From the NCBI GenBank assembly GCA_020850735.1, contig JADZEE010000080.1, positions 62,001-126,000 on the forward strand: a stretch of DNA of 64,000 nucleotides, read 5' to 3'. The position numbers and the translations under genes were made by a program. The notes beneath the pieces were generated by a model. The model was not told the origin of the DNA and ran no database searches. It was given only the letters and a program-made list of their open reading frames with translations. Positions 55,107-64,000 of the stretch are shown here, one piece after another. Position 1 is the stretch's first letter, and the number at the start of each line of letters is the position of its first letter. Source of the DNA: Gammaproteobacteria bacterium. Lineage in GTDB: Bacteria > Pseudomonadota > Gammaproteobacteria > JADZEE01.

Positions 55107-55550
55107 TTACTCCGTGCTCGCCTGCTTCGCGCCCGCCAGAGCGGACTGAAGGGTGTGCCAGCACAAGGTTGCGCACTTGATGCGGGAAGGGTAGCTGCGC
55201 ACGCCCCCGAGCGCCGCGAGCTTGCCGAGCGCCGCGGGCGCGGACGCGGGGGCGTCGCTGGTCACCAGCTCGTGGAAACCGTCGAACAGCTCCTTTGCCT
55301 CGGCGGCGCTGCGACCCTTCAGGCTCTCGGTCATCAGCGAGGCGGAAGCGACCGAGATGGCGCAGCCGTTGCCCTGGAAGCTGGCGTCGGTGATCACCCC
55401 GTCGTCTATCTTCAGGAACAGCGTCAGCCGGTCTCCGCACAGGGGGTTGAAGCCTTCGGCCTGGTGGGTCGCAGCCGCAAGCGCGCGGAAATTTCGCGGA
55501 CTGCGGTTGTGGTCGATGATGATTTCCTGGTACAGGTCGGTCAGGTCCAT
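55107..55550 (-). CDS. sufU: SufU-type Fe-S scaffold or sulfur acceptor protein
   Basis: A 147-residue zinc-binding IscU-like protein. SufU takes persulfide sulfur from SufS. The Cys ligands appear in FNPLCGDRLTLFLKI, FQGNGCAISVASASLM (with the conserved Asp before it) and RIKCATLCWHTLQSAL. The insert GRSAAEAKELFDGFHELV between the second and third Cys is longer than in IscU and is the SufU signature. The ATG at 55550 lies two bases after the sufS stop. In the same operon there is no SufE, consistent with SufU as the partner of SufS. Confidence 0.92.
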   Translation of the reverse strand: MDLTDLYQEIIIDHNRSPRNFRALAAATHQAEGFNPLCGDRLTLFLKIDDGVITDASFQGNGCAISVASASLMTESLKGRSAAEAKELFDGFHELVTSDAPASAPAALGKLAALGGVRSYPSRIKCATLCWHTLQSALAGAKQASTE

Positions 55551-55552
55551 GG

Positions 55553-56806
55553 CTACCCCAGCAGCTGCCGTGCCTTGTCGAGACCTGCGAACAGCGCGTC
55601 GATCTCCGCGAACGTGTTGTAGAAGGCGAACGAAGCCCGGGCGGTCGCCGGCACGCCGTAACGCTCCATCACGGGCATCGCGCAGTGGTGCCCGGTGCGG
55701 ATCGCCACGCCCTCGCGATCGAGTATGGTACCGAGGTCGTGGGGGTGTATGCGGTCCATGACGAACGACAGCACCGAGGCTTTGTGACGGGCCGTGCCGA
55801 TGAGGCGCAGATCGCCGCGTTCGTGCGCCCGGGCGGTGGCGTATTCCAGCAGCTCGGCTTCCCAGGCGCCGATGCTGTCCAGACCGATGCCGGCGACATA
55901 CTCCAGCGCGGCGCCCAGGCCGATGGTGCCGGCGATGTTCGGTGTGCCGGCCTCGAACTTGTACGGCAGGTCGTTCCACAGGCTCTTCTCGAAGCTCACC
56001 ATCCGGATCATGTCGCCGCCGCCCTGATAGGGCGGCATCGCGTCGAGCAGCTCCGCGCGACCGTACAGGACGCCGATGCCGGTCGGGCCGAACAGCTTGT
56101 GCCCGGAGAACGCGTAGAAATCGCAGCCGAGCGCCCGCACGTCCACCTGCATGTGCGGTACGGCCTGGGCGCCATCGACCAGTGTGACGATGCCGCGCGC
56201 CCGCGCCCGCGCGACCATCTCCGCGACCGGATTGACGGTTCCGAGCGCGTTGGACACCTGCACGATGGCGAACAGGCGCGTGCGCTCGCAGAGCAGGCGT
56301 TCGAAGGCTTCGAGGTCGACGTCGCCGTCATCGTCGATCGGTATGACCCTGAGCCTGGCACCCGTGCGCTCGCACACGAGCTGCCAGGGCACGATGTTGG
56401 CGTGGTGTTCCATCGTCGACACGAGCACTTCGTCGCCCGGCCCGAGATGCTCGCTTCCCCAGCTCTGGGCGACCAGGTTGATCGCTTCGGTCGTGCCGCG
56501 AACGAACACGATCTCGCGCCGGTCGGCGGCATGGAGAAAATCCCGCACCTGGTCTCGGGCCCTTTCGTATGCCGTCGTAGCCTCTTCCGACAGCGTGTGC
56601 ACGCCGCGGTGGATGTTGGAGTTCTGCGATTCGTAATAGCGCCGCACCGCATCGATCACGGCACGCGGTTTCTGTGCGGTTGCGGCGTTGTCCAGGTACG
56701 CGAGCGGTTTGCCGTGCACCTCGCGTGCGAGGATGGGAAAATCGACGCGGCGGGCGGCGAACTCCTGCGCCAGCGTGCTGCGGCTGACCAGGGCACCCGC
56801 GTTCAT
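55553..56806 (-). CDS. sufS: Cysteine desulfurase SufS
   Basis: PLP enzyme that strips sulfur from cysteine to feed cluster assembly. 417 residues, a normal type II desulfurase. HGKPLAYLDNAATAQKP, STMEHHANIVPWQ and FYAFSGHKLFGPTGIGVLYG with the PLP Lys are intact. The persulfide Cys is Cys375, in RTGHHCAMPVMERYG. Its ATG overlaps the sufD stop as ATGA. The upstream open frame is the shadow of sufD. Confidence 0.97.
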   Translation of the reverse strand: MNAGALVSRSTLAQEFAARRVDFPILAREVHGKPLAYLDNAATAQKPRAVIDAVRRYYESQNSNIHRGVHTLSEEATTAYERARDQVRDFLHAADRREIVFVRGTTEAINLVAQSWGSEHLGPGDEVLVSTMEHHANIVPWQLVCERTGARLRVIPIDDDGDVDLEAFERLLCERTRLFAIVQVSNALGTVNPVAEMVARARARGIVTLVDGAQAVPHMQVDVRALGCDFYAFSGHKLFGPTGIGVLYGRAELLDAMPPYQGGGDMIRMVSFEKSLWNDLPYKFEAGTPNIAGTIGLGAALEYVAGIGLDSIGAWEAELLEYATARAHERGDLRLIGTARHKASVLSFVMDRIHPHDLGTILDREGVAIRTGHHCAMPVMERYGVPATARASFAFYNTFAEIDALFAGLDKARQLLG

Positions 56807-58122
56807 ACGAACTGCTTCAGCCGGTCGGCATCGGGGAGCCGGCCGAGCACCTCGGTCTCCACGCGCGCGCGCAGGCCCGCGTGCGTCAGACCCGCGAGCA
56901 CGTCGTCGGCGAATGCATAGACCAGGAGGCTGCGCGCGGTATCGAGCTCGATGCCGCGTGAACGCAGGTAGAACAGCGCGGTGGCGTCGATCTGGCCGAC
57001 CGTGGCGCCATGGCTGCACTGCACGTCGTCGACGTAAATCTCCAGCTCCGGCTTGGTGTCGATTTCCGCCGTGGGCGCGAGCAGCAGATTGCGGTTGGAC
57101 TGGTGTGCAACGCTCTTCACGGCCTGCTCGTGCACGACGACCTTGCCGTTGAATACACCCCGGGCGTGGTCGTTGAGAACGCCCCGGTAGATTTCCTCGC
57201 TCACCGTATGCGCGACGAGGTGATCGACCCGGGTGTGGTGATCGACGTGCTGGCGGCCGCGGGCGACGTACAGACCGCGCAGCGTCGCGCTGGCACCCGC
57301 GCCGGCGAGGCGCACGCGCAGGTCGTGACGCGCGAGGCGCGCGCCGAGCGATATCGAGTGCTGTACCAGCTCGCTGTCGCGCTCCTGCTCCACTCCCATC
57401 CAGCCGATGTGGTAGGTGTTCAGCGACTCCTGCTGGAGCTTGACGTGGTGCAGCTTCGCACCGCGACCGAGTCGCGCCAGCGTCACGGCGTTGGTGAAGC
57501 TCGTGGCCTCGGCGACGCCCGCGTAATGCTCGATGACGTCGGCTTCGGCGCCGTCGCCCAGCTCGATGACCACGCGCGGGTACTGCGCCAGGTCCGCGGT
57601 CGCCGCCGTAGTGAGGAACAGCAGGTGCAGCGTGCCGGCGAGGCGCGTGTCGCCGGGCACGGATACGAATACGCCGTCGCCGCCGAGCGCGGCATTCATG
57701 GCCGCGAAGGCGGGTGCGTCGTCGTCGGTTTCGAAGCGCGCCCGCAACGCCGCGGCGTCGCGACCGATCGCCGTGGCGAGCGATTCGATCCGCGTGCCCG
57801 CCGGCAGACCGTCCAGGGCGCCGAGGCTCGCGACGTGGTGGCCGTCGACGAACACCAGGCGCAGGTCACCGAGGGCACCGGCGCCGAAGTCCGCGAGCAC
57901 CCCCTGCGCGGGCAGCGCGCCGGCGGTCGCACTGGCCCGGAACGCCTTACGCTCGATCGGCCCGACGTTGGTGTACTTCCAGGTCTCCTCGCGCAGGGTC
58001 GGAAAGCCGGCGTTCAGGAACCGTGCCAGCGCCGCCTCGCGAACCGGCGCGAGCGCGGTCCCGCCGGGCAGCTCGTGCCGCAGGCGCGCGAATTCCTCGC
58101 GATAGTGCTCGACGCCGGTCAC
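56803..58122 (-). CDS. sufD: Fe-S assembly protein SufD
   Basis: Subunit of the SufBC2D scaffold on which clusters are built. The 439 residues have a variable N-terminal helical part (LRHELPGGTALAPVREAALARF), ETWKYTNVGPI, then a long right-handed beta-helix, and a C-terminal SufBD core. In the core AEIDTKPELEIYVDDVQCSHGATVGQID and ALFYLRSRGIELDTARSLLVYAFADDV hold the conserved His and the SufC-binding helices. The GTG start overlaps sufC as GTGA. Confidence 0.95.
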   Translation of the reverse strand: MTGVEHYREEFARLRHELPGGTALAPVREAALARFLNAGFPTLREETWKYTNVGPIERKAFRASATAGALPAQGVLADFGAGALGDLRLVFVDGHHVASLGALDGLPAGTRIESLATAIGRDAAALRARFETDDDAPAFAAMNAALGGDGVFVSVPGDTRLAGTLHLLFLTTAATADLAQYPRVVIELGDGAEADVIEHYAGVAEATSFTNAVTLARLGRGAKLHHVKLQQESLNTYHIGWMGVEQERDSELVQHSISLGARLARHDLRVRLAGAGASATLRGLYVARGRQHVDHHTRVDHLVAHTVSEEIYRGVLNDHARGVFNGKVVVHEQAVKSVAHQSNRNLLLAPTAEIDTKPELEIYVDDVQCSHGATVGQIDATALFYLRSRGIELDTARSLLVYAFADDVLAGLTHAGLRARVETEVLGRLPDADRLKQFV

Positions 58123-58889
58123 GCCGCGGCCTCCTCCCGGACCCAGTCGTAACCACGCTCTTCGAGCGCCAGAGCGAGCTCCGGGCCGCCGCTGCGCACG
58201 ATGCGCCCGCCGAGCAGCACGTGTACCCGGTCCGGCACGATGTGATTGAGCAGGCGCTGGTAATGGGTGACGAGTATGAACGAGCGGTCCGGCCCGCGCA
58301 GACAGTTGACGCCATCGGCGACGATCTTCAGCGCGTCGATGTCGAGGCCCGAGTCGGTTTCGTCCAGGATCGCGAGGCGCGGTTCGAGCACGGCCATCTG
58401 GAAAATCTCGTTACGCTTTTTCTCGCCGCCAGAGAAGCCCTCGTTCACCGCACGCGAGATCATGCTGTCGTCGAGCTCGAGCAGCTTCATCTTCTCGCGC
58501 ACCAGGGCGAGGAAATCGGCCGCGTCCAGCTCGGGATCACCGCCATGCCTGCGGATCGCGTTCAGGGCCGCTTTCAGCAGGTACACGTTGTTCACTCCCG
58601 GGATCTCGACGGGGTACTGGAAGGCGAGAAACACGCCCTTCCAGGCACGTTCCTCCGGCGTGAGATCGAGCAGATTGCGTCCGTCCAGCAGCACCTCGCC
58701 GGCGCTCACCTGGTAACCGTCCCGTCCCGCGAGAACGTGCGCGAGCGTGGATTTGCCCGATCCGTTCAGGCCCATGATGGCGTGCACTTCGCCCGCCGCG
58801 ACCTCCAGGTCCAGGCCGTGCAGGATGGTCTTGCCCTCCACGCCGGCGTGCAGATTACGAATGCTGAGCAGTGTGTCTTTGCGTGTCAT
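58119..58889 (-). CDS. sufC: Fe-S assembly ATPase SufC
   Basis: ABC-type ATPase that drives conformational change in the SufBCD scaffold. The 256 residues carry Walker A GLNGSGKSTLAHVLAG, a Q-loop FLAFQYPVEIPGV, the ABC signature FSGGEKKRNEIFQMAVL and Walker B LAILDETDSGLDIDALK, followed by the His switch VTHYQRLLNHI. The Asp in DSGLDIDAL is the known SufC feature. The ATG at 58889 was chosen by family start MTRKDTLLSIRNLHAG; sufB ends 14 bases upstream. Confidence 0.97.
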   Translation of the reverse strand: MTRKDTLLSIRNLHAGVEGKTILHGLDLEVAAGEVHAIMGLNGSGKSTLAHVLAGRDGYQVSAGEVLLDGRNLLDLTPEERAWKGVFLAFQYPVEIPGVNNVYLLKAALNAIRRHGGDPELDAADFLALVREKMKLLELDDSMISRAVNEGFSGGEKKRNEIFQMAVLEPRLAILDETDSGLDIDALKIVADGVNCLRGPDRSFILVTHYQRLLNHIVPDRVHVLLGGRIVRSGGPELALALEERGYDWVREEAAA

Positions 58890-58903
58890 GTTCCGTTCGT
58901 CCT

Positions 58904-60352
58904 TCAGCCGATCGCGCCTTCGAGGCTGATGCCGAGCAGCTTCTGCGCTTCCACCGCGAACTCCATCGGCAGTTCCTTGAACACCTGCTTGCAGAAGCCG
59001 TTCACGATCATGTTGACGGCGTCCTCCTCGGCGATGCCGCGGCTGCGGCAGTAAAACAGCTGATCCTCGCTGATCTTCGATGTCGAGGCCTCGTGCTCGA
59101 CCTGCGCGGTCGGGTTCTTCACCTCGATGTAAGGAAACGTGTGCGCGCCGCAGCGATCGCCGATCAGCAGCGAGTCGCAGCGGGTGTAGTTGCGCGCTCC
59201 CTCGGCACCGGCGCCGATCTTGACCAGACCCCGATAGGCGTTCTGGCCCCGGCCGGCCGAAATGCCCTTGGAGACGATGGTGCTGCGGGTGTTGCGCCCC
59301 AGGTGGATCATCTTCGTTCCGGTGTCCGCCTGCTGGCACAGGTTGGCGAGGGCGACGGAATAGAACTCGCCCACCGAGTTGTCGCCGCGCAGCAGACAGC
59401 TCGGATACTTCCAGGTGATGGCCGAGCCGGTTTCCACCTGGGTCCAGGAGATTTTGGAGTTGGCGCCGCGGCAATCACCGCGCTTGGTGACGAAGTTGAA
59501 GATGCCGCCACGCCCCTGCTCGTCGCCCGGGTACCAGTTCTGCACCGTCGAGTACTTGATCCGGGCATCATCCAGCGCCACGAGCTCCACCACGGCGGCG
59601 TGCAGCTGGTTCTCGTCCCGCATCGGCGCCGTGCAGCCCTCCAGGTAGGACACGCTGCTGCCCTCGTCGGCGATGATGAGCGTGCGCTCGAACTGGCCCG
59701 TCTTGGCGGCGTTGATGCGGAAATAGGTGGACAGCTCCATGGGACAGCGCGTGCCCCTGGGGACGTAGCAGAACGAACCGTCGGTGAACACGGCCGAGTT
59801 CAGCGCGGCGAAGAAATTGTCGCCGGGTGGCACCACCGAGCCGAGGTACTTGCGCACCAGCTCCGGGTGCTGCTGCACCGCTTCGGAGAACGGGCAGAAG
59901 ATCACCCCGGCCGCGGCGAGCTTGTCTTTGAAGGTCGTCGCCACGGAGACGCTGTCGAATACGGCGTCTACCGCGACGCCCGCGAGCATCTCCTGCTCGC
60001 GCAGGGGGATGCCGAGCTTTTCGTAGGTTTCGAGCAGCTTCGGATCGACCTCGTCCAGACTCTTGGGACCGTCGGCCCTGGACTTCGGCGCCGAGTAGTA
60101 GGAGATCGCCTGGTAGTCGATGGGTACGTAGCGCACGTGTGCCCAGCGCGGCTCGCTCATCTCGAGCCAGTGCCGGTAGGCGGTCAGGCGCCACTCGAGC
60201 AGCCACTCGGGCTCGTTCTTCTTTTTCGAGATGAAGGTGATGACGCCTTCGTTCAGCCCGGGCGGGACGGTATCCGCCTCGAGATCGGTGTAGAAGCCAG
60301 CGCCGTACTCGCGCGTGACCAGGGCCTGCACTTCGCTCGACTTGGTCGCCAT
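58904..60352 (-). CDS. sufB: Fe-S assembly protein SufB
   Basis: Core scaffold subunit of SufBC2D. From the ATG at 60352 it has 482 residues, the normal length. The start [20 protein letters not shown] and blocks [29 protein letters not shown]-like [24 protein letters not shown], and the long beta-helix with [22 protein letters not shown] are typical. The conserved Cys of the internal cluster site sits in KRGDCRGA. The ending [45 protein letters not shown] is split here and matches the family. Confidence 0.97.
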   Translation of the reverse strand: MATKSSEVQALVTREYGAGFYTDLEADTVPPGLNEGVITFISKKKNEPEWLLEWRLTAYRHWLEMSEPRWAHVRYVPIDYQAISYYSAPKSRADGPKSLDEVDPKLLETYEKLGIPLREQEMLAGVAVDAVFDSVSVATTFKDKLAAAGVIFCPFSEAVQQHPELVRKYLGSVVPPGDNFFAALNSAVFTDGSFCYVPRGTRCPMELSTYFRINAAKTGQFERTLIIADEGSSVSYLEGCTAPMRDENQLHAAVVELVALDDARIKYSTVQNWYPGDEQGRGGIFNFVTKRGDCRGANSKISWTQVETGSAITWKYPSCLLRGDNSVGEFYSVALANLCQQADTGTKMIHLGRNTRSTIVSKGISAGRGQNAYRGLVKIGAGAEGARNYTRCDSLLIGDRCGAHTFPYIEVKNPTAQVEHEASTSKISEDQLFYCRSRGIAEEDAVNMIVNGFCKQVFKELPMEFAVEAQKLLGISLEGAIG

Positions 60353-60378
60353 CGTTGCTCTCGTACTCGCGCGCCGAC

Positions 60379-60708
60379 TCAGACGCTGAAGCTCTCGCCG
60401 CAGCCGCAACTGGCCTTGACGTTCGGATTCTGGAAGCGGAACGCGAAATTCAGGCCCTCGCGGACGTAATCGACCTGCGTGCCGACCAGGAAGGGCAGGC
60501 TGGTGCGGTCCACGACCAGCTTGATGCCGTGTGACTCGAATACCTCGTCTGTGGCTTCAATCGCATCGGCCACCTCGACGACGTAGGCATAGCCGGAGCA
60601 GCCGGTGGTCTTTACGCGCAGGCGTACGCCCGCGGCCTGCGCCTGGTCGGTGAGGTAGCCGCGCATGTGTCCGGCGGCGCGTTCGGTCAGTGAAATGGTT
60701 CGCAGCAT
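60379..60708 (-). CDS. sufA: Fe-S carrier protein of the IscA/SufA type
   Basis: A-type carrier that receives clusters from SufBCD and delivers them to clients. The 109 residues start [19 protein letters not shown], with the three Cys ligands in [12 protein letters not shown] and ASCGCGESF. The ATG at 60708 is preceded by AGGA; a GTG at 60726 overlaps the iscR stop as GTGA and would add six residues, so the true start is uncertain. Gene order iscR-sufA-sufB places it at the head of the assembly genes. Confidence 0.93.
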   Translation of the reverse strand: MLRTISLTERAAGHMRGYLTDQAQAAGVRLRVKTTGCSGYAYVVEVADAIEATDEVFESHGIKLVVDRTSLPFLVGTQVDYVREGLNFAFRFQNPNVKASCGCGESFSV

Positions 60709-60722
60709 GGTCCTGGTGATCG

Positions 60723-61205
60723 TCACACTTTGATGAGTGGGAATCTGGTCTTGGTCGCGCCACGCAGGGCACCGGTGTCCTGGCGGGCGCTGACGTCACG
60801 GACGCCACGCTGGCCGACCAGCCGTGCGAGACTGATGTCGCCCAGGAAGCTCTCGATCTGGCGGCTGAGATCTTCCCACAGATCGTGGGTGAGACAGCGT
60901 TCTTCGCCCTGGCAGTTCTTCCTGCCCCCGCAGCGGGTGGCGTCGACGGTCTCGTCCACCGCGCGGATCACCTCGGCCACGGAAATCGCGTCCGTGGGGC
61001 GACCGAGCCGGTAACCGCCGCCGGGACCGCGGGCACTGTTGACCAGCCCGCCACGGCGCAAGCGCACGAACAGCTGTTCCAGGTAGGACAGGGAAATGCC
61101 CTGCCGAGCGGCGATCTCGGCGAGCGCTATCGGGCCGCGGTCATAGTGCAGCGCAAGATCCAGCATTGCCGTCACGGCGTAGCGGCCTTTGGTCGTCAGA
61201 CGCAT
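60723..61205 (-). CDS. iscR: IscR-type Rrf2-family transcription regulator
   Basis: A 160-residue winged-helix regulator that binds a 2Fe-2S cluster. The start [20 protein letters not shown], helix-turn-helix [24 protein letters not shown] and wing [21 protein letters not shown] are textbook IscR. The cluster Cys residues Cys92, Cys98 and Cys104 lie in [22 protein letters not shown], matching E. coli IscR in position. It is the first gene of the SUF operon and lies 57 bases downstream of a near-consensus type 1 IscR site, so autorepression when cluster-loaded is expected. Confidence 0.96.
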   Translation of the reverse strand: MRLTTKGRYAVTAMLDLALHYDRGPIALAEIAARQGISLSYLEQLFVRLRRGGLVNSARGPGGGYRLGRPTDAISVAEVIRAVDETVDATRCGGRKNCQGEERCLTHDLWEDLSRQIESFLGDISLARLVGQRGVRDVSARQDTGALRGATKTRFPLIKV

Positions 61206-61261
61206 GGCGTTGTTCCTGGTCCGGTGTCCGGCCTCGGCGAACAAGGTCAGCGCAGGCTCGC

Positions 61262-61286
61262 ATATCCGACTAATTTAGTCAAGAAT
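61262..61286 (-). promoter_or_regulatory. Type 1 IscR-binding site
   Basis: On the minus strand the 25 bases read AT..CTT GACT AAATT AGTC GG.TAT. I compared them with the type 1 consensus ATASYYGACTRWWWYAGTCRRSTAT recalled from E. coli and count 23 of 25 positions in agreement. The half-sites GACT and AGTC are perfect and five bases apart. It lies 57 bases before the iscR ATG. TTGACT inside the site could be a -35; no clear -10 is visible. Confidence 0.85.
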
Positions 61287-61319
61287 TAAACCGGACGAAG
61301 TCCTCGTTCCGCGTGTCCG

Positions 61320-62060
61320 TCAGCCCGGGCGTTTGTCGCTGATCCAGCGGTCGGCCGTGGCCGACTCGTCGGCGCGCAGGGCATCGAGGGCGGCCTTGAG
61401 CCCGCTCAGATCCGCATCCACGGTTTCGAGGTGGTCGAGCACCGAGTCGATGGCCTGGGCGACCGGGTCGGGCATGTCGCTGCTGGTGCCGTAGGCGTCG
61501 AAACCGATCTTGTGCGCCATCGCCTCGCGGCGCCGGCTCCGGTCGTCGCCGGTACCCACGACCCGGCCGGGAATACCGACCACGGTGGCGGCGTCGGGAA
61601 CGTCCTTGACCACCACGGCATTGGAGCCGATGCGGGCTCCGGCGCCAATGGTAATCGGCCCGAGCACCTTGGCGCCGGCGCCGACCACCACGTTGTTGCC
61701 GAGCGTCGGATGGCGTTTGCCCTTCTGCCAGGTCGTCCCGCCGAGGGTCACGCCGTGGTAGAGCGTGCAATCGTCACCGACTTCCGAGGTCTCGCCGATG
61801 ACCACGCCCATGCCGTGATCGATGAAGAATCGCCGGCCGATGCTGGCGCCGGGGTGGATCTCGATACCGGTTGCGAAGCGGGTCAGATGGGACAGAAAGC
61901 GCGCGAGCCACTTCAGTCCCAGCTGCCACAGGCGGTGATTCAGGCGGTGCATGATGATGGCGTGCACGCCCGGATAGGTCGTCAGCACCTCGAACGTCGT
62001 GCGCGCCGCCGGGTCGCGCTCGAATACGCAGGCGATGTCTTCTCTGACGCGCTCGAACAT
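61320..62060 (-). CDS. cysE: Serine O-acetyltransferase
   Basis: Makes O-acetylserine, the substrate of CysK. 246 residues: an N-terminal helical domain ([28 protein letters not shown]-like [16 protein letters not shown]), then a left-handed beta-helix with the hexapeptide repeats [36 protein letters not shown] and [21 protein letters not shown]. The tail of about 60 residues has no terminal Ile, which in short enteric CysE binds CysK, so complex formation is uncertain. It lies upstream of iscR on the same strand with 114 bases between, the arrangement that provides cysteine next to an assembly operon. Confidence 0.94.
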   Translation of the reverse strand: MFERVREDIACVFERDPAARTTFEVLTTYPGVHAIIMHRLNHRLWQLGLKWLARFLSHLTRFATGIEIHPGASIGRRFFIDHGMGVVIGETSEVGDDCTLYHGVTLGGTTWQKGKRHPTLGNNVVVGAGAKVLGPITIGAGARIGSNAVVVKDVPDAATVVGIPGRVVGTGDDRSRRREAMAHKIGFDAYGTSSDMPDPVAQAIDSVLDHLETVDADLSGLKAALDALRADESATADRWISDKRPG

Positions 62061-62171
62061 GACCGTCCTCTCCGTGCCGTCGCAGAGTTTAGACCATGTG
62101 CGGCGTGCGATGCTCCCTCGACGCGTCGGGCGCCGGCCCGCACGGGCGTCGCGGCGGTCGTGCCCGCAGCG

Positions 62172-64000
62172 TCAGCGCGGCGCCCGCAGCGCCGCAATAC
62201 GGATCCGCTGGGCGCCGAGCCGGCTGTGCGCGTCCTCGATCTGCAGCAGCCGCGCACGCTCCCTGGCGACGACCTCGGCGGGCGCGCGGCTGACGAAATT
62301 CTCGTTTGCCAGCTTGCCCCGTACGCGCAGCAGCTCGGCATCGAGTTTTTCGATTTCCTTGTCCAGCCGGGCGCATTCGGCGACCGGATCGATCAGGTCC
62401 GCGAGCGGCACGAGCAGGGTCATGTCGCCGGCCAGCGCGGTGGCGGCCTCGGGCGGTTCGCCCGCCTCGTGCGCGGTGATGGCGGACAGACGGGCGAGCG
62501 CGGTCAGCTCGGCACGGTTGTGCTCCAGCCAGTCGCGTTCCGCCGGGCTGCCGCCCCGCACGAGCAGCGGCAGCGCGCGACCGGGCGCAATGTCCATCTC
62601 CGCGCGGATGCGGCGCACGCCGAGCACGAACTGCTGCAGCCAGCCGAATTGCACCACGGCCTGCTCGTCGCGGTGGTGCGCCACCGTGTGCGGATACGCG
62701 GCCAGCGAGATGGTTTCACCGCTCGCGCGCGCCAGCGGTGCGACGCGCTGCCAGATTTCCTCGGTGATGAACGGCATCAGCGGATGGGCCAGCCGCAGCA
62801 CCGTTTCCAGGTTCTGCACCAGTGCGGCCCGGGTGCCGGCCTTGCGCAGCTCGTCCGCGGCCGGATCGTTGAGCACGGCCTTGGCGTACTCGATGTACCA
62901 GTCGCAGTATTCCTCCCAGACGAAGGTGTAGATCGCCTGGGCGGCGAGATCGAAACGATAACCGGCAAACGCGGAGGTCACCGCGCCCACGGTCACGTCC
63001 AGGCGGCTCGCCACCCAGCGGTCGGCGAGACTCGTCCCGGGCGTGGCCGCCACCGGCGCGCCCTCGACCATCTGCAGCACGAACCGCGCGGCGTTCCAGA
63101 GCTTGTTGCAGAAATTGCGGTAGCCCTCGATGCGGCCGAGATCGAAGTTGATGTTGCGACCTGGCGAGGCCAGTGCCGCGAAAGTGAACCGCAGGGCATC
63201 GGTGCCGTAGCCCGCGATCCCCTGCGGGAACTGCCGGCGTGTCGCGGCGGCGATCTTCGGCGCATCCTGCGGACGCATCAGCCCGCTGGTGCGCTTGGCC
63301 ACCAGGGCTTCGGGGTCGATGCCGTCGATGAGATCGATCGGGTCGAGTATGTTGCCCTTGGACTTGGACATCTTCTGTCCGTCCTGGTCGCGGACCAGCC
63401 CGTGGATGTAGACCTCGCGAAACGGCACCGCGCCCATGAACTTCATCCCCATCATGATCATGCGCGCGACCCAGAAGAAAATGATGTCGAAGCCGGTGAC
63501 GAGCACGCTGGTGGGGTAGAAGGTCGCGAGTTCCGGTGTCTCGTCGGGCCAGCCCAGCGTCGAGAACGGCCACAACGCCGAGGAGAACCAGGTGTCGAGC
63601 ACGTCCGGGTCCTGTTCGAGCTGGACGTCGCCGGCGAGCCCGTGCCGGGCGCGTACCGCGGCCTCGCTGGCACCGACGTAGACGTTGCCGTGCGTGTCGT
63701 ACCAGGCGGGAATGCGATGTCCCCACCAGAGCTGGCGGCTGATGCACCAGTCCTCGATCCGGCGCATCCAGTCGAAGTAGGTCTTGGCCCAGCTCTCGGG
63801 CACGAAACGGATGCGTCCGTCCTCGACCGCGGCGATGGCGGGCTCGGCGAGCGGCGCCGCGCGCACGTACCACTGGTCGGTCAGGTACGGTTCGATCACC
63901 GCGTGGCTGCGGTCGCCGCGCGGCACCATGAGCTTGTGCGGCTCGACGCGCTCGATCAGCCCCGCCGCCTCGAGATCCGCAACGATGCGCCGGCGCGCTT
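62172..64000 (-). CDS. valS: Valyl-tRNA synthetase, C-terminal two thirds (truncated by window edge)
   Basis: Charges tRNA-Val and edits misactivated Thr. The last 609 codons are visible and the frame runs off the window. The visible part includes [33 protein letters not shown], the [17 protein letters not shown] block, the class I KMSKS loop ([17 protein letters not shown]), the anticodon-binding helical region [16 protein letters not shown], and a C-terminal coiled coil ([27 protein letters not shown] in pieces), which is the ValRS tRNA-binding arm. The N-terminal HIGH motif and part of the editing domain lie beyond 64000. Confidence 0.96.
   Translation of the reverse strand, partial: ARRRIVADLEAAGLIERVEPHKLMVPRGDRSHAVIEPYLTDQWYVRAAPLAEPAIAAVEDGRIRFVPESWAKTYFDWMRRIEDWCISRQLWWGHRIPAWYDTHGNVYVGASEAAVRARHGLAGDVQLEQDPDVLDTWFSSALWPFSTLGWPDETPELATFYPTSVLVTGFDIIFFWVARMIMMGMKFMGAVPFREVYIHGLVRDQDGQKMSKSKGNILDPIDLIDGIDPEALVAKRTSGLMRPQDAPKIAAATRRQFPQGIAGYGTDALRFTFAALASPGRNINFDLGRIEGYRNFCNKLWNAARFVLQMVEGAPVAATPGTSLADRWVASRLDVTVGAVTSAFAGYRFDLAAQAIYTFVWEEYCDWYIEYAKAVLNDPAADELRKAGTRAALVQNLETVLRLAHPLMPFITEEIWQRVAPLARASGETISLAAYPHTVAHHRDEQAVVQFGWLQQFVLGVRRIRAEMDIAPGRALPLLVRGGSPAERDWLEHNRAELTALARLSAITAHEAGEPPEAATALAGDMTLLVPLADLIDPVAECARLDKEIEKLDAELLRVRGKLANENFVSRAPAEVVARERARLLQIEDAHSRLGAQRIRIAALRAPR

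Overview
The window is a strongly GC-rich chromosomal segment from a gammaproteobacterium. It carries gcvR/dapA-bamC, der-bamB-yfgM-hisS-rodZ-pilW-rlmN-ndk and rpe-gph-trpE/trpG-trpD-trpC, all in the order seen in that class. Iron-sulfur assembly is a full SUF operon under an IscR-type regulator. That points to a lineage such as the Xanthomonadales, Nevskiales, Steroidobacterales or Woeseiales rather than the enterics; this placement is inference. I saw no tRNA, rRNA, CRISPR array, intact insertion sequence or prophage.

Layout. 1-6.5 kb: end of a SnoaL-like gene, an unknown protein, then the tryptophan genes on the minus strand. 6.6-17.1 kb: accessory metabolism, with a DUF3530 protein, a glutamine amidotransferase-like protein, a CaiB-type CoA transferase, a GMC oxidoreductase with a possible Fe-S motif, two MFS transporters, phosphoglucomutase and a RidA protein. 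17.1-30 kb: the most accessory part, with a repeat-rich spacer, a 1440-residue MshQ-like surface protein, a two-subunit N,N-dimethylformamidase, malonyl-CoA decarboxylase, a small secreted protein, a gamma-glutamylcyclotransferase-like protein, an amidohydrolase and RhlE. 30-40.8 kb: a MEKHLA protein, a flavoprotein remnant, CysK, an unknown protein with a duplicated tail motif, an acyltransferase/hydrolase fusion, a lipoprotein without a standard start codon, QueG, an orphan ParA, a CYTH-CHAD protein and an AI-2E family permease. 40.8-54 kb: conserved housekeeping genes. 54-64 kb: Rieske protein-sufT-sufU-sufS-sufD-sufC-sufB-sufA-iscR, then cysE and the 3' part of valS.

How genes work together. 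The SUF block is one transcription unit reading iscR to sufT and probably the Rieske gene. A near-consensus type 1 IscR site lies just upstream of iscR, so the regulator probably represses its own operon when clusters are plentiful. CysE next door makes the serine ester used for the cysteine that feeds SufS. BamB and BamC serve outer-membrane protein assembly, YfgM assists secretion, and RodZ and PilW act in cell shape and type IV pili. Many minus-strand neighbours overlap by four bases (ATGA, GTGA or TTGA), which suggests translational coupling and fixes several start codons.

Non-coding structure. A perfect 33-bp inverted repeat supplies the last codon and stop of two convergent genes (11184-11313). 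A repeat of about 175 bp occurs twice, 11 kb apart (15385 and 26611). A cluster of short palindromic repeats fills 17154-17490.
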